Source: Gammaproteobacteria bacterium (lineage in GTDB: Bacteria > Pseudomonadota > Gammaproteobacteria > Burkholderiales > Gallionellaceae). From it: a stretch of 64,000 bases of DNA. The position numbers and the translations under genes are program-made. The notes below the pieces were generated by a model. The model was given only the letters and a program-made list of their open reading frames with translations, was not told where the DNA came from and searched no databases. How positions within the stretch are numbered: position 1 is the first letter of the stretch; each line of letters begins with the position of its first letter. The stretch spans positions 1 through 64,000 of the forward strand of contig JAHIZO010000007.1 in assembly GCA_018814405.1 (NCBI GenBank), given 5' to 3'. Shown piece by piece: positions 56,701-64,000 of this stretch.

Positions 56701-59700
56701 ATGCTCGCCCGCTTCTTCATCGACCGTCCCATTTTCGCCTGGGTCATCGCGCTGGTCATCCTGCTGGCCGGCGTGCTGGCTTTACGTGGTCTGCCCGTGG
56801 CGCAATATCCCGCCGTCGCACCGCCCGCACTGGGCGTCACCGTCACCTATCCGGGCGCCTCGGCACAGGTGATCGAAGAGACCGTGGTCTCCCTGCTCGA
56901 GCAGGAGATGAACGGTATCGACAATCTGCTGTACATGGAATCCTCCGCCGAGCTGGGCCGTGGCAGCATCACCCTGACATTCAACACCGGCACCGACCTC
57001 GACCTCGCATCGGTGGAGACGCAGAACCGTGTCAAACGCGCCGAGATCCGCCTGCCGGAAGAAGTGCGTCGTATGGGTATCCGCGTGGCGAAATCGGCGC
57101 GTAACTACGTGATGATCGTCGCGCTGATCTCGCCCGACAAGAGCCTGGACAACGTCGCGCTCGGCAGCTATGTCAGTGCCAACGTACTGGACAGCGTGCA
57201 GCGTGTGCCGGGTGTGGGCGAGGCTTTGCTGTTCGGCACCGAATACTCGATGCGCCTGTGGCTGAAACCCGAGAAACTGCAAGCCTACGGCGTGTCACCC
57301 GCTGACATATCCAAAGCGGTACGTGCACAGAATTCAGAGCTGGCTGTCGGCGAACTGGGTCAACTCCCCTCCGCGCCCGGTCAGGAGATGAACGCGGTGA
57401 TCGTCACCCGCAGCCGCCTTTCCACACCGGAAGAGTTCGGCAACATCGTGGTGCGCACCAATCCCGACGGCTCAGCATTGCGCGTGAAAGACATCGCCCG
57501 CGTCGAGCTGGGGGCACAGGATTATTCCACTGCCGCGCGCATCGACGGTCAACCGACCGCCGCCATCGCTATCCGCCTGACACCCGATGCCAACGCTTTG
57601 GATACCGTGAAAGCGGTGAAGGCGCGCATGACCGAAATGGCGAAATTCTTCCCGCAGGGCATCGACTGGGTGGTGCCGTATGACACTTCCAAGTTCATCG
57701 AGATCTCCATCAAGGAAGTGTTGAAGAGTCTGGCCGAGGCACTGCTGCTGGTGTTCTTGGTGATGTATCTGTTCCTGGGCAACCTGCGCGCCACGCTGAT
57801 CCCCACCATCGTGATCCCGATCGCATTGGTCGGTGCACTGGTCGGCCTGTATCTGCTCGGTTATTCGATCAACGTGCTGACGCTGTTCGCGATGGTGCTC
57901 GCCATCGGTATCGTGGTGGACGATGCCATCGTGGTGGTGGAGAACGTCGAACGCATCATGACCAAGGAGAACCTGCCGCCGCGTGAAGCGACGCGCAAAG
58001 CGATGGATCAGATCATCGGTGCGATCATCGCCATCACGCTGGTGCTGTCGGCGGTGTTCATCCCTATGTCGCTGTTCCCCGGTGCCACCGGTGCGATCTA
58101 TCGCCAGTTCGCAGTGACACTGGTGCTGACCATGGGCTTCTCCGCACTGATGGCGCTGACACTGACGCCCGCACTGTGCGCCTCGCTGCTCAAACACACG
58201 CCGGGCAAGGATGATCTGGTGCCGAAGAGCGGCCCGCTGCACTGGTTCCATGATGCATTCGAGCGTTTGATCCATCGCTATGTCGGCTTGGTCGGCAAGA
58301 TCGTGCGCAAAGCGGCGCGCTATCTGTTGGTGTATGCCGCCATCCTCATCGCCGTGGGCTGGATGTTCAACAAGCTGCCAGGCAGCTTCCTACCTTCGGA
58401 AGATCAGGGCTACTTCGTCAGCGTGATCCAGCTGCCGGCCGGTGCCACGCGCGAACGCACACTCGATGTGCTGTCGCAGGTCGAGCAGTACTACCTCGGC
58501 CTGCCGGAAGTGGAGCACGTGATCGGCGTAGCCGGCTTCTCCTTCTTCGGTCGCGGTCAGAATGCCGCCATCACTTTCGTGCGCCTGAAGGACTGGAGCG
58601 AACGCCCGGGCAAAGAAAGCGGCGCATCGGCACTGGCACAGAAGGCCAATATGATGCTGTTCCGCATCAAGCAGGCGATGATCTTCGCCATCAACCCGCC
58701 GCCTATCCCCGAACTGGCCGCCGCGGGCGGTTTCGACTTCCGCTTGCAGGACCGTGGCGGACTGGGCCGCGACAAGCTGCTGGAAGCGCGCAACATGGCA
58801 CTGGGTATGGCGATGCAGAACCCGGTGCTGGCCGGCGTGCGCCCAGAAGGTCAGGAAGCCGGACCGCAACTGTTCCTCGATGTGGACCGCATCAAAGCCG
58901 AAGCACTGGGTGTTTCCATTGCCGATTTGAACGAGACGCTGCAATCCTTGCTGGGCACGGTGTACATCAACGACTTCGTGCGTCAGGGCCGCGTACTGCG
59001 CGTGCAGATGCAGGCCGAGGCCAATACCCGCCGCACCCCTGACGACCTGCTCAGCATCTCCATCCGCAACAAGCAGGGCGGCATGGTGCCGCTGTCCAGC
59101 ATCGCCACCGCGAGCTGGATCAGCGGCTCGCCCAAGCTGGACCGCTACAACGGCCTGCCCGCGATGAAGATCGCCGGTGGCCCGGCACCGGGACGCAGCT
59201 CCGGCGAAGCGATGCAGGCGATGCAGGAGATCGCCGCCAAGCTGCCGCCGGGCTTCGGCTTCGAATGGTCGGGTACGGCGCGCGAGGAAGAACAGTCCGG
59301 CGCGCAATCCACACTGCTGTTCGCCGTCTCCATCGTGGTGGTGTTCCTGTGTCTGGCCGCGCTGTACGAGAGCTGGTCCATCCCGTTCGCGGTGATGCTG
59401 GCCGTGCCGCTGGGTGTGTTCGGTGCGCTGTTGGCGGTGACATTACGTGACCTGCCGAACGACGTGTACTTCAAGGTCGGGCTGATCGCCATCATCGGCC
59501 TGTCGGCCAAGAACGCCATCCTGATCATCGAGTTCGCACGCAGGTTGCAGGACGACGGCATGAACCTGATCGATGCCACGCTGGAAGCCTGCCGATTAAG
59601 ATTCCGCCCCATCCTGATGACCTCGTTCGCCTTCATGGCCGGCGTGTTGCCGCTCGCCCTTTCAAGCGGTGCAGGTGCGCAAAGCCGCCACGCCATCGGC

Positions 59701-59817
59701 ACCGGTGTGATCGGCGGCATGTTCACCGCCACGTTGTTCGCCGTGTTCCTGGTGCCGGTGTTCTTCGTCATCGTGCGCCGCTTCTTCCCGGGCCATTCAC
59801 GCAAACACCTCGACTAG
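56701..59817 (+). CDS. RND multidrug efflux pump (AcrB/MexB-like)
   Basis: 1038 aa with 12 membrane helices. [20 protein letters not shown] and [24 protein letters not shown] are close to the AcrB/MexB N-terminus. The proton-relay segment [18 protein letters not shown] and the late [12 protein letters not shown] are present. It is a different subfamily from the pump at 11566-14655. No regulator is adjacent. Confidence 0.96.
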   Translation: MLARFFIDRPIFAWVIALVILLAGVLALRGLPVAQYPAVAPPALGVTVTYPGASAQVIEETVVSLLEQEMNGIDNLLYMESSAELGRGSITLTFNTGTDLDLASVETQNRVKRAEIRLPEEVRRMGIRVAKSARNYVMIVALISPDKSLDNVALGSYVSANVLDSVQRVPGVGEALLFGTEYSMRLWLKPEKLQAYGVSPADISKAVRAQNSELAVGELGQLPSAPGQEMNAVIVTRSRLSTPEEFGNIVVRTNPDGSALRVKDIARVELGAQDYSTAARIDGQPTAAIAIRLTPDANALDTVKAVKARMTEMAKFFPQGIDWVVPYDTSKFIEISIKEVLKSLAEALLLVFLVMYLFLGNLRATLIPTIVIPIALVGALVGLYLLGYSINVLTLFAMVLAIGIVVDDAIVVVENVERIMTKENLPPREATRKAMDQIIGAIIAITLVLSAVFIPMSLFPGATGAIYRQFAVTLVLTMGFSALMALTLTPALCASLLKHTPGKDDLVPKSGPLHWFHDAFERLIHRYVGLVGKIVRKAARYLLVYAAILIAVGWMFNKLPGSFLPSEDQGYFVSVIQLPAGATRERTLDVLSQVEQYYLGLPEVEHVIGVAGFSFFGRGQNAAITFVRLKDWSERPGKESGASALAQKANMMLFRIKQAMIFAINPPPIPELAAAGGFDFRLQDRGGLGRDKLLEARNMALGMAMQNPVLAGVRPEGQEAGPQLFLDVDRIKAEALGVSIADLNETLQSLLGTVYINDFVRQGRVLRVQMQAEANTRRTPDDLLSISIRNKQGGMVPLSSIATASWISGSPKLDRYNGLPAMKIAGGPAPGRSSGEAMQAMQEIAAKLPPGFGFEWSGTAREEEQSGAQSTLLFAVSIVVVFLCLAALYESWSIPFAVMLAVPLGVFGALLAVTLRDLPNDVYFKVGLIAIIGLSAKNAILIIEFARRLQDDGMNLIDATLEACRLRFRPILMTSFAFMAGVLPLALSSGAGAQSRHAIGTGVIGGMFTATLFAVFLVPVFFVIVRRFFPGHSRKHLD

Positions 59818-59852
59818 GCGGCATCGAACGACCCGCGAGCAATCGCGCTACA

Positions 59853-59884
59853 ATCCGGCTGACTTCAATCAGCCGGGATTTTTT
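59853..59884 (+). terminator. Terminator abutting the pyrC start
   Basis: CCGGCTGA (59855-59862) / TCAGCCGG (59869-59876), 6-nt loop, then GATTTTTT to 59884. The pyrC ATG is at 59886, so the T-tract ends one base before the start codon. TACAAT at 59849-59854 could be the pyrC -10, in which case pyrC mRNA would lack the 5' arm of the hairpin. Confidence 0.85.
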
Positions 59885-59885
59885 C

Positions 59886-60920
59886 ATGCAACAACTCACC
59901 CTCACCCGCCCCGACGACTGGCACCTGCACCTGCGCGACGACGCGCTGATGGCCTCCGTCCTGCCCGACACCGCGCGCCAGTTCGCCCGCGCCATCGTCA
60001 TGCCCAACCTGCGCCCGCCGGTCACCACTACCGAACAGGCGGTCGCCTACCGCGAGCGCATCCTCAAAGCGCTGCCCGCGGGCATGAAGTTCGATCCGCT
60101 GATGACGCTGTACCTGACCGACATCACCAACGCGGACGAGATCAAGAAAGCCAAAGCCAGCGGCGTGGTGCATGCGGTGAAACTGTATCCGGCCGGTGCC
60201 ACCACCAACTCCGACGCGGGTGTGACCGACCTGCGCAAGACCTACGCCGCGCTGGAAGCCATGCAAGCCTGCGGCATGCCGCTGCTGGTGCACGGCGAAG
60301 TGACCAGCCCCGATATCGACATCTTCGACCGCGAAGCCGTGTTCATCGAGCGCGTCATGCAGCCGCTGCTCAAAGACCTGCCCGAGCTGCGCGTGGTGTT
60401 CGAACACATCACCACCCAAGACGCCGCCGAGTTCGTGATGAGCGCACCCGACACCATCGCCGCCACCCTCACCCCGCAACACCTGCTCTACAACCGCAAC
60501 GCCATGCTGGTCGGCGGCATCCGCCCGCACTACTACTGCCTGCCCATCCTGAAGCGCGAGACGCACCGCGAAGCCCTGGTGAAAGCTGCCACCAGCGGCA
60601 GCAAGAAATTCTTCCTCGGCACCGACAGCGCCCCGCACGCCCAGCACACCAAAGAGAACGCCTGCGGCTGCGCCGGTTGTTACAGCGCACATTCCGCCAT
60701 CGAGCTGTATGCCGAAGCATTCGAGAACGCGGGGGCACTGGACAAGCTGGAAGGGTTCGCCAGTTTTTATGGGGCGGATTACTACGGGTTGCCGCGTAAT
60801 ACTGAGAAGGTCACGTTGCGCAAGGAAGAGTGGCAGTTGCCTGCATCGGTGGGGTTTGGGGAGCATCAGCTCGTGCCGTTGCGAGCTGGGGAGACGATGA
60901 AGTGGAAGCTACTTGGGTGA
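59886..60920 (+). CDS. pyrC: Dihydroorotase
   Basis: 344 aa, PyrC (class II) type. It cyclises carbamoyl aspartate in pyrimidine synthesis. DDWHLHLRD gives the HxH zinc ligands (near residues 14-18). The carboxylated Lys is in [17 protein letters not shown], and GTDSAPH holds the catalytic Asp. There is no normal SD; CGGGA within the upstream hairpin stem is the only candidate. Confidence 0.97.
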   Translation: MQQLTLTRPDDWHLHLRDDALMASVLPDTARQFARAIVMPNLRPPVTTTEQAVAYRERILKALPAGMKFDPLMTLYLTDITNADEIKKAKASGVVHAVKLYPAGATTNSDAGVTDLRKTYAALEAMQACGMPLLVHGEVTSPDIDIFDREAVFIERVMQPLLKDLPELRVVFEHITTQDAAEFVMSAPDTIAATLTPQHLLYNRNAMLVGGIRPHYYCLPILKRETHREALVKAATSGSKKFFLGTDSAPHAQHTKENACGCAGCYSAHSAIELYAEAFENAGALDKLEGFASFYGADYYGLPRNTEKVTLRKEEWQLPASVGFGEHQLVPLRAGETMKWKLLG

Positions 60921-60922
60921 AA

Positions 60923-61246
60923 ATGAATTCTGATAACGATTCTGCCCAGCGCAATATGCACATCAACAAGGTGGTTTCATTTTCCTCCTTGCGAAAACTC
61001 GTCCAGTTGAGCGAGGATCTCGAACACAAGCAGAGAGAAAATACATTCTGGATTGAAAGAACAACATTAGCGATTGTCCTGGCACTGCTTTACCCACTAC
61101 CAGCATTTAATTTTCTACATTTTGCATTCGGTGAATACATGTCTTGGAGTCATCCGTACCATATGGTAGTCACCTCACTATTTCTTCTTTCATGGATACT
61201 GGTCTTTTTAATCCCATTTTTCTGGAAACGACCGTTAGATAAATAG
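60923..61246 (+). CDS. Small two-helix membrane protein
   Basis: 107 aa from the ATG at 60923, 2 bp after pyrC. A charged N-terminus with a coiled-coil stretch (LRKLVQLSEDLEHKQREN) precedes two hydrophobic helices (LAIVLALLYPLPAFNFLHF; VVTSLFLLSWILVFLIPFF). Family not recognised and not obviously connected to pyrimidine synthesis. The 200 bp after it show no gene. Confidence 0.6.
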   Translation: MNSDNDSAQRNMHINKVVSFSSLRKLVQLSEDLEHKQRENTFWIERTTLAIVLALLYPLPAFNFLHFAFGEYMSWSHPYHMVVTSLFLLSWILVFLIPFFWKRPLDK

Positions 61247-61448
61247 TCAAAATGGGTCAGCATCGCAATAGATGATCGGTTGCAGGCTGCCCGCGATTCC
61301 TTTTCATAAATTCCAATTGATAATATAGCTTTGCCTCTTCGTCTCCCGACGACCCCTTGCTGCACATGGCCTTTGCCACAAGTGGCAATTTCCGCTGGCA
61401 CATCCAACTCACACCTTTACAATGTCCGTCTAGCTTCGGGAGGACGAG

Positions 61449-61976
61449 ATGGAACGCAAGCCACGCGCTAAGAAATCCGCAAAGAAATCGGCGCCACTTA
61501 AAGCGGACAAACAAAGAGATGCACTCATTCTCAGTGCGGTGGTTGATTCCTTGCACTCGATCTTCGAGACGATGATGAGTACCAAGGTGGTGATGGGTGC
61601 GCCGTTTCCCAAGCCAAAGAATACTGTGCAAAGTGGCGTCTCTGCCTTGATCGGCATGAATGCTGACGAGGCGCGCGGCAGCGTGGCGATCAGCCTGCCG
61701 ATGCCTGCCCTGAACGAGATTTCGTGCAAGCTCTTCGGCGAAGAGATCACGGCTATCGACAAGGAGGCAGCCGGTCTGGCGGGTGAGCTCTCCAACATGT
61801 TGGCGGGTAGCGCTAAGCGCATCTTGTCCGAGCAGGGCATAGAGTTCGATATGCAGACGCCGCAGATGATGCATGGCGATGGACATGAGATCGAACATCA
61901 CCATGACGGCCAGACCATGCTGTTGCCGGTGAACATGAACGGCCACGAATTCTTCGTCGAACTTAATTTCGTGTGA
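61449..61976 (+). CDS. CheX-like chemotaxis phosphatase domain protein
   Basis: 175 aa with SD GGGAGGACGAG. A basic N-terminus (RKPRAKKSAKKSA) is followed by the CheC/CheX fold, including a DKEAAGLAGELSNMLAGSAK helix that matches the E-x2-N active-site pattern of these phosphatases (Glu and Asn in GELSNM). It may dephosphorylate CheY-P. No other chemotaxis gene is in the window. Confidence 0.8.
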   Translation: MERKPRAKKSAKKSAPLKADKQRDALILSAVVDSLHSIFETMMSTKVVMGAPFPKPKNTVQSGVSALIGMNADEARGSVAISLPMPALNEISCKLFGEEITAIDKEAAGLAGELSNMLAGSAKRILSEQGIEFDMQTPQMMHGDGHEIEHHHDGQTMLLPVNMNGHEFFVELNFV

Positions 61977-61986
61977 ATTTTTGAGT

Positions 61987-62526
61987 ATGTCTGTTTCCAA
62001 CTACCTAGATACCTCACCTGTCATCGGCGATAAGACCTACCTGCATCCATCCTGCCAGGTGATCGGCGATGTGACCATCGGTGAAAACAGTTCCATCTGG
62101 TGCAACACGGTGTTACGCGGCGATGTGAACCACATCGTGATCGGGCGCTGTTCGAATGTGCAGGACCTGAGCATGGGCCATGTGTCGCACAAGACTCCCG
62201 AGAAACCGGATGGCTCGCCGCTCATCATCGGCGACTACGTAACGATCGGGCATTCGGTAATCTTGCATGGCTGCACCATCGGCAACGAGTGCCTGATCGG
62301 TATGGGTTCCATCATCATGGACGATGTGGTGATACCCGATCGTGTGATGGTGGGAGCGGGCAGCTTGATCTCGCCGGGCAAGACGCTGGAAGGCGGCATG
62401 CTGTACATGGGACGGCCTGCCAAGGCGGTGCGTGCGCTGACTGATGAAGAGATCGAATATCTGCGCTACTCCGCCGAGCATTACATGCGGGTAAAAGACA
62501 ATCATCTGAAAAGCGAGGCTGCCTGA
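61987..62526 (+). CDS. Gamma-class carbonic anhydrase family protein
   Basis: 179 aa from the ATG at 61987; a TTG at 61981 is possible. It is a left-handed beta-helix hexapeptide protein with IGENSSIWCNTVLRGDVNHI, MGHVSHKTPEK and GHSVILHGCTIG. It has the expected metal-binding histidines of YrdA/CaiE/gamma-CA proteins. Carbonic anhydrase activity is plausible, not certain. Confidence 0.93.
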   Translation: MSVSNYLDTSPVIGDKTYLHPSCQVIGDVTIGENSSIWCNTVLRGDVNHIVIGRCSNVQDLSMGHVSHKTPEKPDGSPLIIGDYVTIGHSVILHGCTIGNECLIGMGSIIMDDVVIPDRVMVGAGSLISPGKTLEGGMLYMGRPAKAVRALTDEEIEYLRYSAEHYMRVKDNHLKSEAA

Positions 62527-62527
62527 G

Positions 62528-62902
62528 ATGTTCGGCGACGATATCGTTTTCAGAGTTGAGCGCGAACTGGAATTGGAGATCGAGCGCAAGTGCCTGATCC
62601 TGCAGCTGGATAGCCACGATGCTGTGGCGGCACAGGCGTTCGCACATGATGTACTTAACCACCTCGATAGCTATGGCAAAGCCGCTGCCGATGGCGATAT
62701 GCAGGCAAGGATCAAGATCGAGCTATATGGTATGGCCGTGTTGATGCACAAGAGTAATACGGCAAATTTTGGTGCGGGCTATATGACACAGCTGGATGCG
62801 CTATCTGCGCGTGAATCCGCCTGGGTGAACATTGCACGTGCCATTTGGAACGAACTAGAAAGGCGTAGTTCGATGGATGAAGTTAGGAATGCACAACAAT
62901 GA
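62528..62902 (+). CDS. Hypothetical protein
   Basis: 124 aa, soluble and mainly helical, no recognised motif. It starts 1 bp after the carbonic anhydrase stop and overlaps the DUF2288 gene by 4 bp, so it is part of a four-gene plus-strand run. Confidence 0.75.
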   Translation: MFGDDIVFRVERELELEIERKCLILQLDSHDAVAAQAFAHDVLNHLDSYGKAAADGDMQARIKIELYGMAVLMHKSNTANFGAGYMTQLDALSARESAWVNIARAIWNELERRSSMDEVRNAQQ

Positions 62903-63219
62903 GCATGGAAAACGACGAAAAGCTGCTGCGCGGCCAGATCAACCTTGAGACGGCGCAGATAGCTTGGCGTGAATTGCAACGCTATTTCGCCAGTGGCGCG
63001 ACGGTCTTCGTCGGCCCGGAGCTTGATCTGGTCGAGGTGGCGTATCAGATAGCGAAAGACAATGCGACACAGGTTGGCGAGTGGATGGAACAAGGACAGA
63101 TCGCCCGTGTCACGGATGAACAGGCTTTGGCCTGGCATGAAGCTGACGCCCTTGTGTGGGCCGTGGTCGCTAGACCTTACGTTTTGATACAGGAGAACCG
63201 CCATGTATTACATAGTTGA
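62899..63219 (+). CDS. DUF2288 protein
   Basis: 106 aa with the family pattern INLETAQIAWRELQRYFASG, DLDLVEVAYQIAKDN and a WHEADALVWAVVARPYVLIQ end. Function unknown. It overlaps the DUF302 gene by 17 bp. Confidence 0.9.
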   Translation: MSMENDEKLLRGQINLETAQIAWRELQRYFASGATVFVGPELDLVEVAYQIAKDNATQVGEWMEQGQIARVTDEQALAWHEADALVWAVVARPYVLIQENRHVLHS

Positions 63220-63586
63220 TAGCGAGAAACCTTTCGAGCAGGCCTCCGCCGATTTGGAAGCATCCGTGAAGAAACACGGTTTCGGCGTGCTGCATGTGCA
63301 TGACATCGGCAACACACTGCGCGGCAAGGGTCTGGCATTCGAACCGCAGTGCCGTGTGTTCGAGGTGTGTAATCCGGTGCAGGCTTCCAAGGTGATGGCG
63401 GCGGATATGCGCTTGAACATGGCGCTGCCCTGCCGGATCTCGGTCTACACCGAGGGTGGCAAAACGCACATCGGCATGATCAAACCTGCCGCCATCCTCG
63501 CTTCGCTGTCACAGGACCTTGCGCTCAAGGTCGTGGCGCAAGAGGTTGAGCTGAAGACGATGCTGATGATCGACGAGGCGAAGTAG
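63203..63586 (+). CDS. DUF302 protein
   Basis: 127 aa. The DUF302 core is KKHGFGVLHVHDIGNTLRGKG, CRVFEVCNP and LPCRISVYTEGGKTHIG. Such proteins occur near sulfur and redox genes in chemolithotrophs, but no activity is established. Confidence 0.92.
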   Translation: MYYIVDSEKPFEQASADLEASVKKHGFGVLHVHDIGNTLRGKGLAFEPQCRVFEVCNPVQASKVMAADMRLNMALPCRISVYTEGGKTHIGMIKPAAILASLSQDLALKVVAQEVELKTMLMIDEAK

Positions 63587-63590
63587 GCTT

Positions 63591-64000
63591 TTACTTCGCT
63601 TTCTTCAGCGCCGCTTCGATGCGGTCGCACATGGTCTTCAGTATTTTGATGCGGGCAAAATACTTGTCGTTGGCCTCGACCAAAGTCCACGGGGCGATCT
63701 CGGTGCTGGTCCTATCCACCATGTCGCACACCGCGTGTTCGTAGTCGTCCCATTTATCGCGATTGCGCCAATCCTCTTCCGTTATTTTGAATCGCTTGAA
63801 GCCGATCTTCTCGCGCTCCTTGAAACGACGCAGCTGCTCTTCCTTGCTGATCGCAAGCCAGAACTTGACCACCACGATGTGGTGCCGCACCAGTTGCGTC
63901 TCGAAGTCGTTGATCTCGCTGTAGGCGCGCATCCAGTCGGCAACTGAACAGAATTTCTCCACCCGTTCCACCAACACCCGGCCGTACCATGAGCGGTCGA
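63591..64000 (-). CDS. PPK2-family polyphosphate kinase/phosphotransferase (C-terminal part)
   Basis: At least 136 aa; the N-terminus lies beyond the window edge. DRSWYGRVLVERVEKF begins at the edge and is the PPK2 Walker-B-region motif. KFWLAISKEEQLRRFKERE and WTLVEANDKYFARIKIL follow, as in PPK2 and polyphosphate:AMP phosphotransferase. It is convergent with the DUF302 gene, 4 bp apart. Confidence 0.93.
   Translation of the reverse strand, partial: DRSWYGRVLVERVEKFCSVADWMRAYSEINDFETQLVRHHIVVVKFWLAISKEEQLRRFKEREKIGFKRFKITEEDWRNRDKWDDYEHAVCDMVDRTSTEIAPWTLVEANDKYFARIKILKTMCDRIEAALKKAK

Noticed and set aside
61257-62000. Minus-strand ORF (247 codons) opposite the CheX-like gene
   Set aside because: Shadow of the plus-strand gene, which has a strong SD and CheX-type motif.

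Overview
The window is a gene-dense piece of a Gram-negative bacterial chromosome. Gene content and synteny point to a betaproteobacterium, most likely of the Nitrosomonadales/Gallionellaceae type. The clues are a KpsMTED/Rml surface-polysaccharide cluster, a yraN-diaA-dolP-lpoA//rsmI block, glnA-ntrBC, and a large pyruvate:ferredoxin oxidoreductase embedded in an rnf operon. The lineage is inferred from gene content only; no rRNA or tRNA gene is visible.

Layout. (1) 1-9.4 kb, minus strand: a surface-polysaccharide operon read rfbB-kpsM-kpsT-kpsE-kpsD-rfbC-rfbD-rfbA, then a repeat-bearing sulfotransferase that runs off the window. It makes dTDP-rhamnose and an ABC-exported capsule. (2) 9.4-16.4 kb, minus strand: pcm-tolC, and a TetR-controlled RND efflux operon with a clear operator/promoter. 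(3) 16.4-30.5 kb: a LysR regulator divergent from rnfB-nifJ(1634 aa)-rnfC-D-G-E-A, an NqrM-like Cys protein and ppsA. Together these can link NADH, the membrane ion gradient, ferredoxin, acetyl-CoA/pyruvate and PEP. (4) 30.5-32.5 kb: thiC under a TPP riboswitch. (5) 32.5-39.7 kb: an inserted defence-type island. One arm (minus) is an EcoRII/Dcm-like restriction-modification operon with a frameshifted vsr. The divergent arm (plus) is a four-gene cassette built round a GHKL (MutL/Hsp90-type) ATPase with three proteins I do not recognise. This cassette is the best candidate for an undescribed system. (6) 39.7-47.5 kb: YkgJ-like and DUF1289 proteins, uppP, rhodanese, a CDF transporter, and the nitrogen-control set glnA (sigma-54 promoter), a DUF4124 protein, ntrB and ntrC. 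(7) 47.5-55.5 kb, mostly minus: phosphoesterase, phnA, a ParE-type toxin-antitoxin pair, ubiE, a DUF971 protein, rfaE2, dolP-diaA-yraN-lpoA, then divergent rsmI and a small MITE-like inverted-repeat element. (8) 55.5-64 kb: a second RND efflux pair, pyrC, a small membrane protein, a CheX-like protein, gamma-carbonic anhydrase, DUF2288 and DUF302 proteins, and a partial PPK2 polyphosphate kinase.

Family assignments rest on motifs read in the translations and on synteny. No database search was run. Starts were chosen from Shine-Dalgarno sequences, neighbouring stops and family N-termini, and differ from the longest possible frame in many cases.
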